Shown piece by piece: positions 11,401-22,393 of a stretch of DNA of 64,000 nt. A program made the position numbers and the translations under genes. Numbering within the stretch: the first letter of the stretch is position 1; every line of letters begins with the position of its first letter. Origin of the DNA: Desmodesmus armatus (taxonomy: Eukaryota > Chlorophyta > Chlorophyceae > Sphaeropleales > Scenedesmaceae); NCBI GenBank assembly GCA_007449985.2, contig VIIQ02000101.1, positions 186,001 to 250,000 of the forward strand. Reading direction: 5' to 3'. The notes beneath the pieces were generated by a model, which saw only the letters and a list, made by a program, of their open reading frames with translations, ran no database searches and had not been told where the DNA came from.

Positions 11401-11684
11401 CAAACGCGCTTGTGTCGTCGACTTGCAAAGCAGAAAAGCCACATGGCCGGCTCAATCCGTCAAAACTGCAAGCTTGTCGAGAATGCCCACGCTGCTGCTG
11501 TGGAGGTTCAACTCAAAGCTCTAAATGTGCAGGCCAGCTATGTCCTCAGCTGTAGAATTACAATTTCGCCTATTTCATCATCTGCCTACCCGTGGGACAG
11601 ACATCACTGACATGTTTGCATATCTGCTGCTGCATGGTGCTGCTGTTGCTGTGGTGTCCCCCCCGCAGACCCATCACAACAATC

Positions 11685-13080
11685 ATGAGGGCCACTTCTG
11701 TCGTCCTGCTCATGGCACTGGCCTTTGGGGCAGCAGTGGTGTCAGCATCCCACGTGAGTGTGTGTGTTTGGGGGGGGGGGCTTGCCAATGCCGCACAGCA
11801 ACCAGGTTTGCCTTGATGCCACCTGGGTCTCAGCATTTGTCATGCCTGTTCCGATTGGGAACAACGACTGTGGCAGCTGTGTTGTGCAGTGAGTGTATCA
11901 TGGGTTGCCACACCGGTGTGCACGTAGGAGCACATCTGGCAGGCAATAATGTTCCACGCTACTTTGGCATGTCAAGCTCAGCAGTTGGCTTCACCATGGC
12001 TGACACCTAAATCCTAGAGCGCACCAGGGTCTTGCCACCCACGCTCCTGCACACTCACACCTGCCACGCCAAACCCCCTACGCTATTTTCCGCACTGCAG
12101 TTTGACCTCACTCGTGCTCCTGCTTCCATCACTATCAAGCACGCCTACCAGAAGCTGCATGCTGGCGAGGCAGCACAGCTCGTTGCCAAGGTCACTGATA
12201 TCAAGGGCAGGCCCGTCCAGGGCGCTATCCTTGTGCATGCGATGATTGACCTTGCCGACTTCCAGTTTGAGAGGAGCCAGTCGCGCGTGCTGGACTTCAT
12301 CACAAGTGCACGCAGCGACTCCATGAACGAGAAAAAGACCCTTGCTTTTGTCAAGACAGACTCCCATGGCTACGCATCCTGGACCAAGGAATACGTGGAT
12401 GACGGCAGGCACTTGGCAGCTGCAGTCGTCCTGCCTGATCTGGCACTGGGAGAAGGTGCTGGCTTGAAGGCAGCAGGTGCTGGCTTGAAGGCAGAAGGTT
12501 CAGCTTGGCTGCCAGTGATTGGTTATGCTGTCATCGACTGGGAGGCCAAGGACTACCAGACTGCCAACAGGAGGTGAGCACCAAGTGCTACTTACAAGAT
12601 ATGACCACTTGCTATCGCTGCTATGCGCAAGGACAAGGGTTGCAGGCTGCTTACACCGTTGTCTGAGTTGCACACTCTGGCGGACACGCAAGCATACTAC
12701 GTAGGCTACTGCTGAGGTGCTGCATGCTAACTGGCAGCTGTACAGAGCCTCAAAGCTGCACATCAGGCATCTTGCTAAATCTTCTAGCTGCCTGTTCAAA
12801 AGCCCAAGCAGTGCCACAGCTCCCGGCCCGGCCCTTCCTTTGTTTGTCCCGCCCGGACCTGCATACAATGAATATAGTTGGTGTAGCAGAAAGGTTGGGC
12901 CCCACACATTCCACGTGAGCAGCGCTGCCAGCAGTTCATCATGGTCATTCTCATTGACCCCTGGTATGCCGTGCTGCCTGCTGCTTTCCCATCCCTTTGC
13001 ATACACACAGGGCTGGAGGTGACCGCTATCAGAAGGCCACTGACAACAAGACAGAGAAGACCACCACCACCACGCCATAG
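11685..13080 (+). CDS. Small secreted Ig-like (Big_1-like) domain protein, paralogue C
   Basis: Exons 11685-11753, 12101-12573 and 13011-13080 give 203 residues. Signal peptide 1-22 (MRATSVVLLMALAFGAAVVS) is homologous to that of A and B. The domain keeps PASITIKHAYQKLHAGE, VTDIKGRPVQGA and TDSHGYASW but carries a longer insertion (about residues 70-100) and a direct internal repeat, GAGLKAAGAGLKAEG. The last exon codes GGDRYQKATDNKTEKTTTTT-P, almost identical to A and B although the domain has diverged widely. Intron phases 0 and 2 match A and B. Residues around 165-180 (VIGYAVIDWEAKDYQTANRR) have no equivalent in A and B. Function unknown. Confidence 0.8.
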
Positions 13081-13878
13081 ACACACTCCAAACAAGGCTG
13101 ACAAATTGGCTGCAACACTGCATCCGATGGCACCTGCGGCATGCCGCAAGTGTACAGCCGCAGCATCTATCCGTTTGATGGACTGCTGCCTGGCCGTATA
13201 TGTTGGTGACTAACTTGCAGCAAGGCGGTGCCACCACCAGTGCTTGTGTACTGGGCAGCTGCAATGTACTACACGGTGTATCAACGCCCATGTGTCGCAC
13301 GCAGCTGAAGGCGTCAGTTGCCGAATGAATGAATCACACAGCATCACACTCTTTGTACAGCTGCAAATTGCTGTCACACTGTAGTGACTACAGGCTGAGC
13401 CTTTTCACACAACAGCTGCAACATGCTGTTGACAAGTGCTGGGCATACTCTCACACTGCATACTCTGGGCATGTCAAACAACAATCAATGTTGGCATGGA
13501 TGTGCTGCTTGTGCGTGTAATATACTTGACGACAAGATGTGTGTCAGAGAAGCCCTCTGCGGCATGTATGGCTTTTTTGTGTGGAGATGTTGAAACTAGT
13601 ACAATCAGTATGTACCAAGGTATACCATGCCGCATCTGGGCCAGCAAAGGGCCGTCTTCGCAGCGAGTAACTTACTGCACACGCATTTCAATGCCCCCAT
13701 ACACATCCGTACTGGTGCTGCCACCTATGGCAGTACTGATGCTGTCACCGAGTGATGGCAGCATTAGGTTGGCAGCAGGACAGCACAGTGCAGGCAAGGC
13801 ACCTTCCAGTGAGCCAGCAAGGCGGGGCTCCCCCACGGGGTGTTGGCAGAACCGAGAGGAGAGGGGGTGGGGTGGAAG

Positions 13879-14411
13879 CAGGGTTTTTTTAGTTGGCTCC
13901 AGAGCCAAATTTGGCTCTTTTTGAAAAACAAAGTTTGGCTCCAGAGAAAATTTTGGGCCAGATGGAGCCAAATCCTGGAGCCAACTGGAAAATTTGCACA
14001 GGCTGATGGAGCCAAGAAAAGAGCCAAATTAAATAACCCAAGGGCTGTTTGGAGCCAGACGCAAAAAAATGTGCCGGTGTCCAGGCCACGCTCAGCGTGG
14101 CCTGTTGTACCTGCAGTAGCTTGACCACCATCTGGTAGAGCTGCAGGCTTGGATATGGTGTGTTTCAAAGATAGAGTCTATCTTTGAACGGGCTTTGGGC
14201 ATCCGTTGGGTGCACTATGCTTGTATGAACCGTCTTAACCCCAACTTGGCAGAATCAAGCTAAACATTTGTTTTGCTGCACTTGGCTTTTGGAGCCAAAA
14301 TAAGGAGCCTAGGGGCCTTGGGGCCAAAAATGGAGCCAAAGAAAACAAAAATACAGGTCACCAAGTTGGAGCCAAACGGAGCCAAGGTCCCAAACGTTAA
14401 AAAAAACCCTG
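13879..14411. mobile_element. hAT-type MITE with perfect 8-bp TSD
   Basis: The element begins CAGGGTTTTTTTA and ends TTAAAAAAAACCCTG, an inverted pair with the CAGGG start common among hAT elements. The 8 bases GGTGGAAG flank it on both sides (13871-13878 and 14412-14419). Both subterminal zones (13885-14065 and 14285-14390) hold many GGAGCCAAA or TTTGGCTCC words, the kind of array hAT transposases bind. At 533 bp it cannot encode a transposase, so it would be mobilised in trans. Confidence 0.88.
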
Positions 14412-14944
14412 GGTGGAAGGTTGGCAACTTGGGGGTGCGTGGATGTACAGGGCCCAAGAAAAGGGGGGCCCATCACAATGGGTGCGTGGTCAAAATTGTG
14501 GCGTCAATACTTCCCTCCGTATGCTGGGCCAGCCTTGCTTTATTTCCTGACAAGCAGGCTGTAGGCATCAATCCCCTTCCCGTTTGTGTGGGGGGGGGGG
14601 GGGGGGCGCCGCTGCAAAAAATATGTAATAAGTGAATCTTCGTCTGCGTAGACGGGCTCATGGCCGTCAGGCGCGGTGTTTTGCGACAACAGCCAACAGA
14701 TCCAACCAATCGAAGTTTCGGGCAACTTCTGCATGGGCCCTGCATCATGGGCCTCCCATGATGAGTGAATTGAGCTTGAATGCGACTGTATCCCCAGTTT
14801 GATAGTAACATACCAACTTCGGGGCCGGAATACGGCTGGTCGCAGTTGCCGGTTGAGGTGCCTGTCAAACCGGAAATAAGAAGGCGACGCTGCTCAGCCA
14901 AACCATCCTGCTCTTCCCCTTGCATTCAAAGCCTCTGGCGGTTC

Positions 14945-15045
14945 GAAGCTTTCCTGACTACAAAACGAAGCCTACGGCCATCTTGACCCAACGTGCTGGT
15001 GAGAAATGGGCGGCAACCCGGCAAACAGATGTTCGCATTGCACAA
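14945..15045 (+). promoter_or_regulatory. Conserved upstream block of gene D
   Basis: Copy of the gene C upstream block, again about 280-380 bp before the start codon, nearly identical through AAACGAAGCCTACGGCCATC and GGCGGCAACCCGG. Confidence 0.45.
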
Positions 15046-15327
15046 ACGCGCTTGTCTCGTCGACTTGCAAAGCAGAAAAGCCACATGGCAGGCTCAGTCC
15101 GTCAAAACTGCAAGAACGTCGAGAATGCCCACGCTGCTGCTGTGGGCGTTCAACTCAAAGCTCTAAATGTGCAGGCCAGCTATGTCCTCAACTGTAACAC
15201 TACAATTCAAGCCTATTTCACCATCTGCCTATCCGTGGGACAGACTTCACTGACATGTTTGCATATCTGCTGCTGCATGGTGCTGCTGTTGCTGTGGTGT
15301 GCCCCCCGCAGACCCATCACGACAATC

Positions 15328-15404
15328 ATGAGGGCCACTTCTGTCGTCCTGCTCATGGCACTGGCCTTTGGGGCAGCAGTGGTGTCAGCATCCCACGTGA
15401 GTGT

Positions 15405-15435
<31 letters not shown>

Positions 15436-16745
15436 GGCTTGCCAATGCCGCTCAGCAACCAGGTTTTTTTGATGCCACCTGGGTCTCAGCATTTGTCATG
15501 CCTGTTCCGATTGGGAACAGCGACTGTGGCAGCTGTGTGGTGCAGTGAGTGCATCATGGGGTGCCACATCAGTGTGCGCGTAGGAGCACATCTGGCAGGC
15601 AATAATATTCCACGCTACTTTGGCATGTCAAGCTCAGCAGTTGGCTTCACCATGGCTGACACCTAAATCCTAGTGCGCACCAGCGTCTTGCCACCCACGT
15701 TCCTGCACACTCACACCTGCCACGCCAAACCCCCTCCCGCTATTTTCCGCACTGCAGTTTGACCTCACTCGTGCTCCTGCTTCCATCACTATCAAGCACG
15801 CCTACCAGAAGCTGCATGCTGGCGAGGCAGCACAGCTCGTTGCCAAGGTCACTGATATCAAGGGCAGGCCCGTCCAGGGCGCTATCCTTGTGCATGCGAT
15901 GATTGACCTTGCCGACTTCCAGTTTGAAAGGAGCCAGTCGCGCGTGCTCGACTTCATCACAAGTGCACGCAGCGACTCGTTGAACGAGAAAAAGACCCTT
16001 GATTTTGTCAAGACAGACTCCCATGGCTACGCATCCTGGACCAAGGAATACGTGGATGACGGCAGGCACTTGGCAGCTGCAGTCGTCCTGCCTGATCTGG
16101 CACTGGGAGAAGGTGCTGGCTTGAAGGCAGCAGGTGCTGGCTTGAAGGCAGAAGGTTCAGCTTGGCTGCCAGTGATTGGTTATGCTGTCATCGACTGGGA
16201 GGCCAAGGACTACCAGACTGCCAACAGGAGGTGAGCACCAATTGCTACTTGCAAGATACGACCACTGGCTATCGCTGCTATGCGCAGGGACAAGGGTTGC
16301 AGGCTGCTTACACCGTTGTCTGAGTGTGACCATTTGCACACTTTTGCGGACATGCAAGCATACTACGTAGGCTACTGCTGAGGTGCTGCATGCTAACTGG
16401 CAGCTGTACAGAGCCTCAGAGCTGCACATCAGGCATCTTGCTTAATCTTCTAGCTGCCTGTTCAAAAGCCCAAGCAGTGCCACAGCTCCCGGCCCGGCCC
16501 TTCCTTTGTTTGTCCCGCCCGGACCTGCATACAATGCATAAAGTTGGTATAGCAGAAAGGTTGGGCCCCACACATTCCACGTGAGCAGCGCTGCCAGCAG
16601 TTCATCATGGTCATTCTCATTGACCCCTGGTATGCCGTGCTGCCTGCTGCTTTCCACCCCCTTGCACACACACAGGGCTGGAGGTGACCGCTATCAGAAG
16701 GCCACTGACAACAAGACAGAGAAGACCACCACCACCACGCCATAG
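15328..16745 (+). CDS. Small secreted Ig-like (Big_1-like) domain protein, paralogue D
   Basis: Exons 15328-15396, 15758-16230 and 16676-16745 give 203 residues with exactly the exon lengths of gene C (69, 473 and 70 nt). The protein differs from C at only a few sites (for example SLNEKKTLDF instead of SMNEKKTLAF). Signal peptide, domain, GAGLKA repeat and tail are intact. Intron 1 starts with a (GT)n plus G-run tract longer than in C. It is a recent duplicate with no sign of decay. Function unknown. Confidence 0.8.
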
Positions 16746-17255
16746 GACTCACACTCAGTGTTTGGCAAACAAGGCTGACCAACAATGCATCCGATGCAGG
16801 TGGCACCTGCGGCATGCCTGCAAGTGTACAGCCGCAGCATCTATCCATTTGATGGATTGCTGCTTGGCCGTACATGTTGCCAACTGTTGACCAGTGACTA
16901 ACTTGCAGCAAGCGGTGCCATCACCAGTGCTTGCGTACTGGGCAGCTGCAATGTGCTGCACAGTGTATCAATGCCCATGTGTGGCACGCAGCTGAGGGCA
17001 CCAGTTGCCAAATGAATGATATATACAGCATTTAGTTCTTTGTACAGCTGCAAATTGCTGTATGACCCTTCACACAACAGCTGCAACATGCTGTTGACAA
17101 CTGCTGGGCATACTCTCATACCGCATACTGTGGGCATTTCATACAACAGTGATGCCAGCATGGATTTGCTGCTTGTGCGTGTAAAGCACGATAAGATTTG
17201 ACCCAGAGAGGCCCTCTGCGGCATGTACGGCTTGTGTTTGTGGAGATGGTGGAAA

Positions 17256-19166
17256 CATCACGGCTGACTAATACTGGCAACTATCAGTCTAGTGACTCAG
17301 TACAGCTTGCAGGCCCAAGCCCTCCCTTCCCCTCATCATGTCAGTGACACTGCCAGTGCTGGCAGACACCTGGATCAGCAGCTGAATTGCAACCATCTTC
17401 ATAGTTTTGGCTTTATTCCACCTGAAGACAGCATCGGTGTTGCATAGTATAGTGCGGGTATTACTGTCCCAACAGCTGCGCCTAAAGCTTGGCAACATAC
17501 ATTTTGCATGTGAACATTCCAGCCCTAGCTTTGCTTACCCCTAGTTCATCAAGGCACCTGGCAACCCGCAAGGCCAGGCTCAGTACACTGTAGACGGTCT
17601 GCTTGCAAAGCACGCTGAGCGCAACACAGATGCTGACAGTCACACTCCTCATGCAACTAGCCTGCCACTGGCAGGGCTGTGATGGAGACTCCACAACTGC
17701 TGAAGTGTGGCAGATGACAACATTTCAGCTGCGCTTTTTTCACAGTGACAGTCACCGTGAAGAGACTTTCTTTGGTGCTTGAGGCACCTTCAAGGTGGCA
17801 GCAGTGGGGACAGCGCAGTTCTTGTGCGTCTGATGAGGTCAAGATGACCATTACTTACGTGAGCGCTGAATTCATGACGAAGTAAAACTGATCAGTGGAA
17901 CAGCAGTGTGAGGATCCATGAGACACTGTGGTACATTGCTGCAGCCTTTCTTGAATTGTGACATGCATAGCCCGTCCACTGACAGTTTCTGTATGAGCTC
18001 CATGTGATTTGTAGTAAGATCGCAGAGGCTGAAGCTGCCGTGTCTGCCGACAAAAAGAAGTAATAATGCGCATTAGTGATGCATATGCATGTGCAGCTGA
18101 AGCTAGACGAGCTTCGGGGCCCCAAACCCTTGCTCCATGTGCTGTATGAGCCCCATTCGAGCACTGCTTATGAAGTTGCGGAGGAGACAGACCTTGAACC
18201 ACCCACTGCAACAGTGATCGTCAGGTTTCAGACAGCATGGTCACCAACCTCCCCAAGCAGGGGGGCGCTCACTCAATCCCAATCTCCCAGACCATTGCAG
18301 CAATAAGACACAGAGGTTGCTTGATGGTTGTTACAACAGACGTGCACCAGAACATGTACTCGGCAAGCATACGGCGCAGTCCACTGCCCACTCCCTCCCT
18401 TACAATGCACTGCTTGGCGCTGCAACCCCTCAGCAGCACTCCCAACCAAGAAAGTGTTGGCTGGTCAGTGCTACAACATGCTGAAAAACCCGCCCGGGCA
18501 GCAGCAGGAGCTGCTATAGCCAAGCGGCGAAGGCACAATCTGCAAAACTGTGCTGCATCAGGGTACGCGCCAAAGCACACACAACTCTCAAAAAGCCAAG
18601 ACAGCAGCCCAGGGCTCTCTTTCTCACACAACACTACTCATTTGAATGAGGACTGCACAACAGCACCAGGCTTGCGATCAGGTGTCAAAACAGCAGCAGC
18701 TGCTACTGCTCTGATCACCCTGACGCCAACATGGGCCCTGCACACCCTCAATCAGGCTGTCCACTGGTGAAAGTACAATGATCAAAACAACAAGGATCTT
18801 GCCAGCACCTGCTGCTGAGCGCTGCTGCTGCGGCAACTGCCAAGAACCCTGCCAGCTTTGCTGTACACATGCACCACCACCCTGGCATACAAACAGCCGG
18901 GCACACACTGCACCCAACCATCCGCACAGCAGGGCCACCACCATTACCACCACCACCCAAAATGATGATAGCCGGAGCAAAACCCACCCTCACATTCCTG
19001 CGAAGAGGGCTCAACACCCGACCCAGCAGCAGCAGCTACACTCCATCGAACACCTCAACACTGCGAACTACACACTGAGACTCACAGCGCTAGGGACGCC
19101 CGGCGGAACACACGGCAAACAGAAGCCTCTCTCTGCCTCTTGCCTGCAGAAGTGCTTGCGTGCTGC
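17256..19166. other. Intergenic upstream of the psbO 3' end; no gene seen
   Basis: Open frames here (for example 18237-18770) have no splice support or recognisable domain. A dispersed repeat lies at 18011-18133. Confidence 0.4.
18011..18133 (+). repeat. Dispersed 120-bp repeat, copy 1
   Basis: The sequence begins GTAGTAAGATCGCAGAGGCT, passes through GCTGAAGCTGCCGTGTCTG and ends CGAGCTTCGGGGCCCCAAAC. Two tandem copies lie at 46058-46177 and 46244-46352. In all three the frame reads K-(I/V)-AEAEAAVS-x2-KK, and a small GAAGCT/AGCTTC hairpin sits near the end. Confidence 0.7.
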
Positions 19167-22100
19167 TTACTTCAGCTGTGCGTACCACAGGCCGGTGATC
19201 TTGATGTCCTTGGGGGCCTTGGCACCCAGGTCGGTGTCACTGGGCTGGATGGACTCGAACACACCAGCAATCTCGCCGGTGGCGGCATCAACCTTGGCAA
19301 CGCTGAACACGGCAGAGCCTGCAGGGGAAGGGAGAGACAGCAGCAGAAGGAGGTCAGCATGATAGCTCCAGCGCAGACATGACGGCAGTATGCGGGAAGC
19401 TGACCTGCATCACATACTGCTGCTGTCAGTCATATATTGCAGCAATGGAGCCGCTGCTCGCGAGTGCTGCTGAAATCCCTGCCAGCGCAGCAGGGGCTCC
19501 ATCAGGACCTCTATAGTACTGCTCGTCCTGCCACCTGCCGTCCTGCCATGCTCACATTCATGCTTGTCTGCTGCTGCTGCTCCTGACAAAGGTGCTCATT
19601 CCAACCAGTGTCCAGCCACACCCCTCCTTGCCCCCACCCCTCTCCCCAGCATTGCCCGCAGTCCCCCGCCCCCCTCCCGCTCACCCTTGAGGGATGCTGC
19701 GGACTTGGCGTTCTCCTTGGCCAGCTCCTCAGAGTCACCGCTGGCGGGCAGGGCAACGGCATAGTCGTAGCCGGTGGCGGCACCGCGGCCCTGTGGGCAG
19801 TAAGCAAGCATTGCAGCAAGGGTCAGTGAGAGTAACAGCCATGCCCAGTGTGGATACCAGCAGGTCAATCAGATCAATCAGACTGCCTTACTTGATAGGC
19901 CGGCAGGCACCCTGCTACCACACAGCCTGTGCCAGCAAGCTGTGCACCTGCGACCTTCGCTTCTCACCTGACCCCTTATTCAGCTCACAACCTCACTAAT
20001 CATTCTCGGCATTATTATCGGCATTATTATCAAGGAACCAGCGCCCACCTTGGGGTCCAGGAAGGTGCTGCCGCGGTAGCTGGGCACTGTGAACTCTCCG
20101 CCGAATGCGTCCAGGCTGCCCTTGGCCTGCAGGTTCTTCACGGTGAACAGGAAGGGCACGCGCTCGCCACCGGGCAGCTGCACGGTCACGGCGGCGTAGT
20201 CAATGCCGTCCTCCTCCTGGAGCTCAACACCACCGTTGCCATCAACCTTCAGGGTGCCGGACATCTGAGGGAGGGGGGGCAAAGGAACGGGAAGGAGCAA
20301 CACACACGGGTCAGCCTAGATCAGACCGGTCATGTTGAAGGTGGAAGGGAGGAGCGAACGGCTAGCAATCATCATCCATCAACAGGAGGTGGATCATCCA
20401 TCAACAGTGGTTGTACAGACAATGTGGGAAGTACCAGCGACCCAGGCAGCAGGCGGATTGTATTGTGAGGTGGAGAGGGGGAGAGTTGCTCGACAGGAGT
20501 GCAGGGGGCAGAGGCTGTTGGCAATCAGGCCCGCAGGAAGCAGGGGCGCCACCCTGCGCAGGATTGCAGTCGACACTATCATCTGCTGTCTACGTAGCTT
20601 CCCCGCCAGCCCTGCCGATAGCCCTGATGTCCACTGTTGCTGTCTGCCCCATCTAGCTTCCCTGGTCCAGCAGTACTGCCTTCACACCCAGCTGCTGGCC
20701 ACCACGCCTTCACTGCCACCTTGCAGACTGACGCCTCTTGAAAGGCCCCCCTGGTATCCCCTTGCTGGCTTGCTACCACTCAGCTGTGCGATACAAGAGC
20801 GGCAGGCAGATGCTGGTGTGACAGCAACAGCAGCGTGTCCGCTGGAGACCCATGATCTGTTGCCACTCAAACACACACAGGCACCTGTGTCCATAGGCTG
20901 GACGCAGATCGCCATGGGGGGATGCAACCCCCCACCCCATCCCAGCTTGCACAGCATGCATGCCAGCAGGTCACAAGGTGAGCACAGCCACCACCAGGAC
21001 AGCTGGCCAACAATGGTGCGGTCCCCCTGCGGCACGAGGCTCCTGGCAGGCCAGGCCTCACACAAATGTGGCCGTCCAATGTCATAGCCCGCGGTGCCTC
21101 CCACAACTTTTCAGTCGGATGGACAGGCGCGCCAACCCCCAGATCGCCCCATAGCCAGCAAGACCTCCGTCAGAACTGACCCCAGCTGCCCTTCTGTCAA
21201 CTGTGGCTGATGCCAGACGCCCCCTCAAAACCCTCGGTGCCTCACCTCGTCCAGGGTGTATGTCAGGCGGGTCATGAGCTTGGTCTTCACAAACTCAGTC
21301 TCGCCACCCTTGAACTGGCTCTCCTCCTTCACGGTGAAGCTGGTGGGCTCCATGCACATCTTCTGGAACCTGCAGGACAGCAGTGCAGGAGAAAAGGCGG
21401 GAAATGATGCATGCAGGGTGATCAACTCGGCTGGCAGGAGAGAGATGTGCTGGCGTGCTGGGGCGGCCTTTCATCTTTACAAACAATCAGTGGGAGACCT
21501 GCCAGATTGCAGCCAGCTGAGCACAGTGGCACAAATCCCAGCAAAAGCACTGCTGTTGAGTCCAGCACCCTGTGCTGATGTGCTGCTATGCGCACAGCGC
21601 TGCTGCTGCTGCATGACGCCTGCTCTGTTTTGGCTGGCGCTGTGCTGTCCTGCTGGCGCTGATGCTCTGATATCCTGCAGCCACTGCTGTTGTGTGCTGG
21701 AGTGCTGCTGTTGTGCGCTTGCTGCTCACTTGTAGGTGCCAGCCTTCAGGTCCTTGAGGTTGGTGCTGCCACCCTCAATCACTGGGCAGGTGTTGGCAAT
21801 GCCACTGCCCTTGACCTGCAGGTAGGTCAGGCCCTGCAGGTCATCGTAGGTCAGAGCCTGGGCGGACTGCAGGCACGAAACGTCGTGAGACGTGCGCAGG
21901 AGGGTCCAGGAAGGTACACAGGGACAGCACACACAGCAGGAGGAAGGGGTCAGTGGGGTGCAGCAGTGAGTGTCCTAGGGGCCATGCAGGAAATGCATGG
22001 TGCTGGAAGCGTTTGTGAAAGTTGCTTTCACGTCCATGAAGGAGGTGCGACTGATGGATCTTCCAATGCTGGCGACAGGAACACGGGCGTGCAACCATCC

Positions 22101-22393
22101 AGGTTTCATCGCTTTCCGCTTGCGGCCACTTACCCCGGCAACCAGGGAGGTGGCAAGGGCGGCAGCAGCTGCAGCCTGGCCGAACTCAACCTTCTGTGCC
22201 TTGCACACCACGGCCTTGGCCCTGCAAGAACCAAGACAGGGATCTGCTGTCACGCTTCGTCCTGAGAGCGCTCTGGGACAGGATTGCCCGTGCCTGGGTG
22301 CCAATTCCTTCATCTCTATGTTGTGCGTTACCTGGAGGCACGGGCCACACGGCCGGTGGCAGCAGCGTTGGCAGTGCGCATTGAGAGGGCCAT
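19167..22393 (-). CDS. psbO: Photosystem II oxygen-evolving enhancer protein 1 (PsbO, 33 kDa)
   Basis: PsbO stabilises the Mn4CaO5 cluster of photosystem II on the lumenal face of the thylakoid. Seven exons on the minus strand, 22332-22393, 22134-22221, 21730-21866, 21246-21369, 20049-20264, 19685-19790 and 19167-19318, join in phase to 885 nt (294 residues plus stop). Residues 1-54 form a bipartite transit peptide: a basic, Ala-rich stromal part ([20 protein letters not shown]) and a hydrophobic lumen signal ([18 protein letters not shown]). The mature protein starts LTYDDLQ at about 55. Seen: disulfide cysteines C77 (ANTCP) and C101 (KMCMEPT), [40 protein letters not shown] and the C-terminus GLWYAQLK. 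Introns begin GTAAC, GTAAG, GTGAG or GTGGG and end in AG, mostly CAG. The length matches the green-algal family and nothing is missing. Confidence 0.97.

Larger units (their letters stand above)
10980..13595 (+). repeat. Duplicated unit C (pairs with 14623-17255)
   Basis: The unit begins with AATAAATGAA and CGTCTGCGTAGACGGGCTCA-like sequence and ends near GGAGATGTTGAAAC. The second copy keeps introns, flanks and gene order, so a block of about 2.6 kb was duplicated whole. The interval between copies (13596-14622) carries the MITE. Confidence 0.8.
14623..17255 (+). repeat. Duplicated unit D (pairs with 10980-13595)
   Basis: Second copy of the block that contains gene C, starting TAATAAGTGAATCTTCGTC and ending near GGAGATGGTGGAAAC. 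Differences are mostly single bases, small indels and a longer GT/G tract in intron 1. Confidence 0.8.

Noticed and set aside
12500..13300. 266-residue minus-strand frame
   Set aside because: It is antisense to Ig-like gene C and its introns; the plus-strand exon model is supported by three paralogues.
18237..19362. Two long plus-strand frames upstream of the psbO 3' end
   Set aside because: No recognisable domain or conserved splice structure; the second overlaps the psbO last exon antisense.
20332..21154. 251-residue plus-strand frame
   Set aside because: It lies entirely in a psbO intron, antisense to the gene, and contains no known motif.
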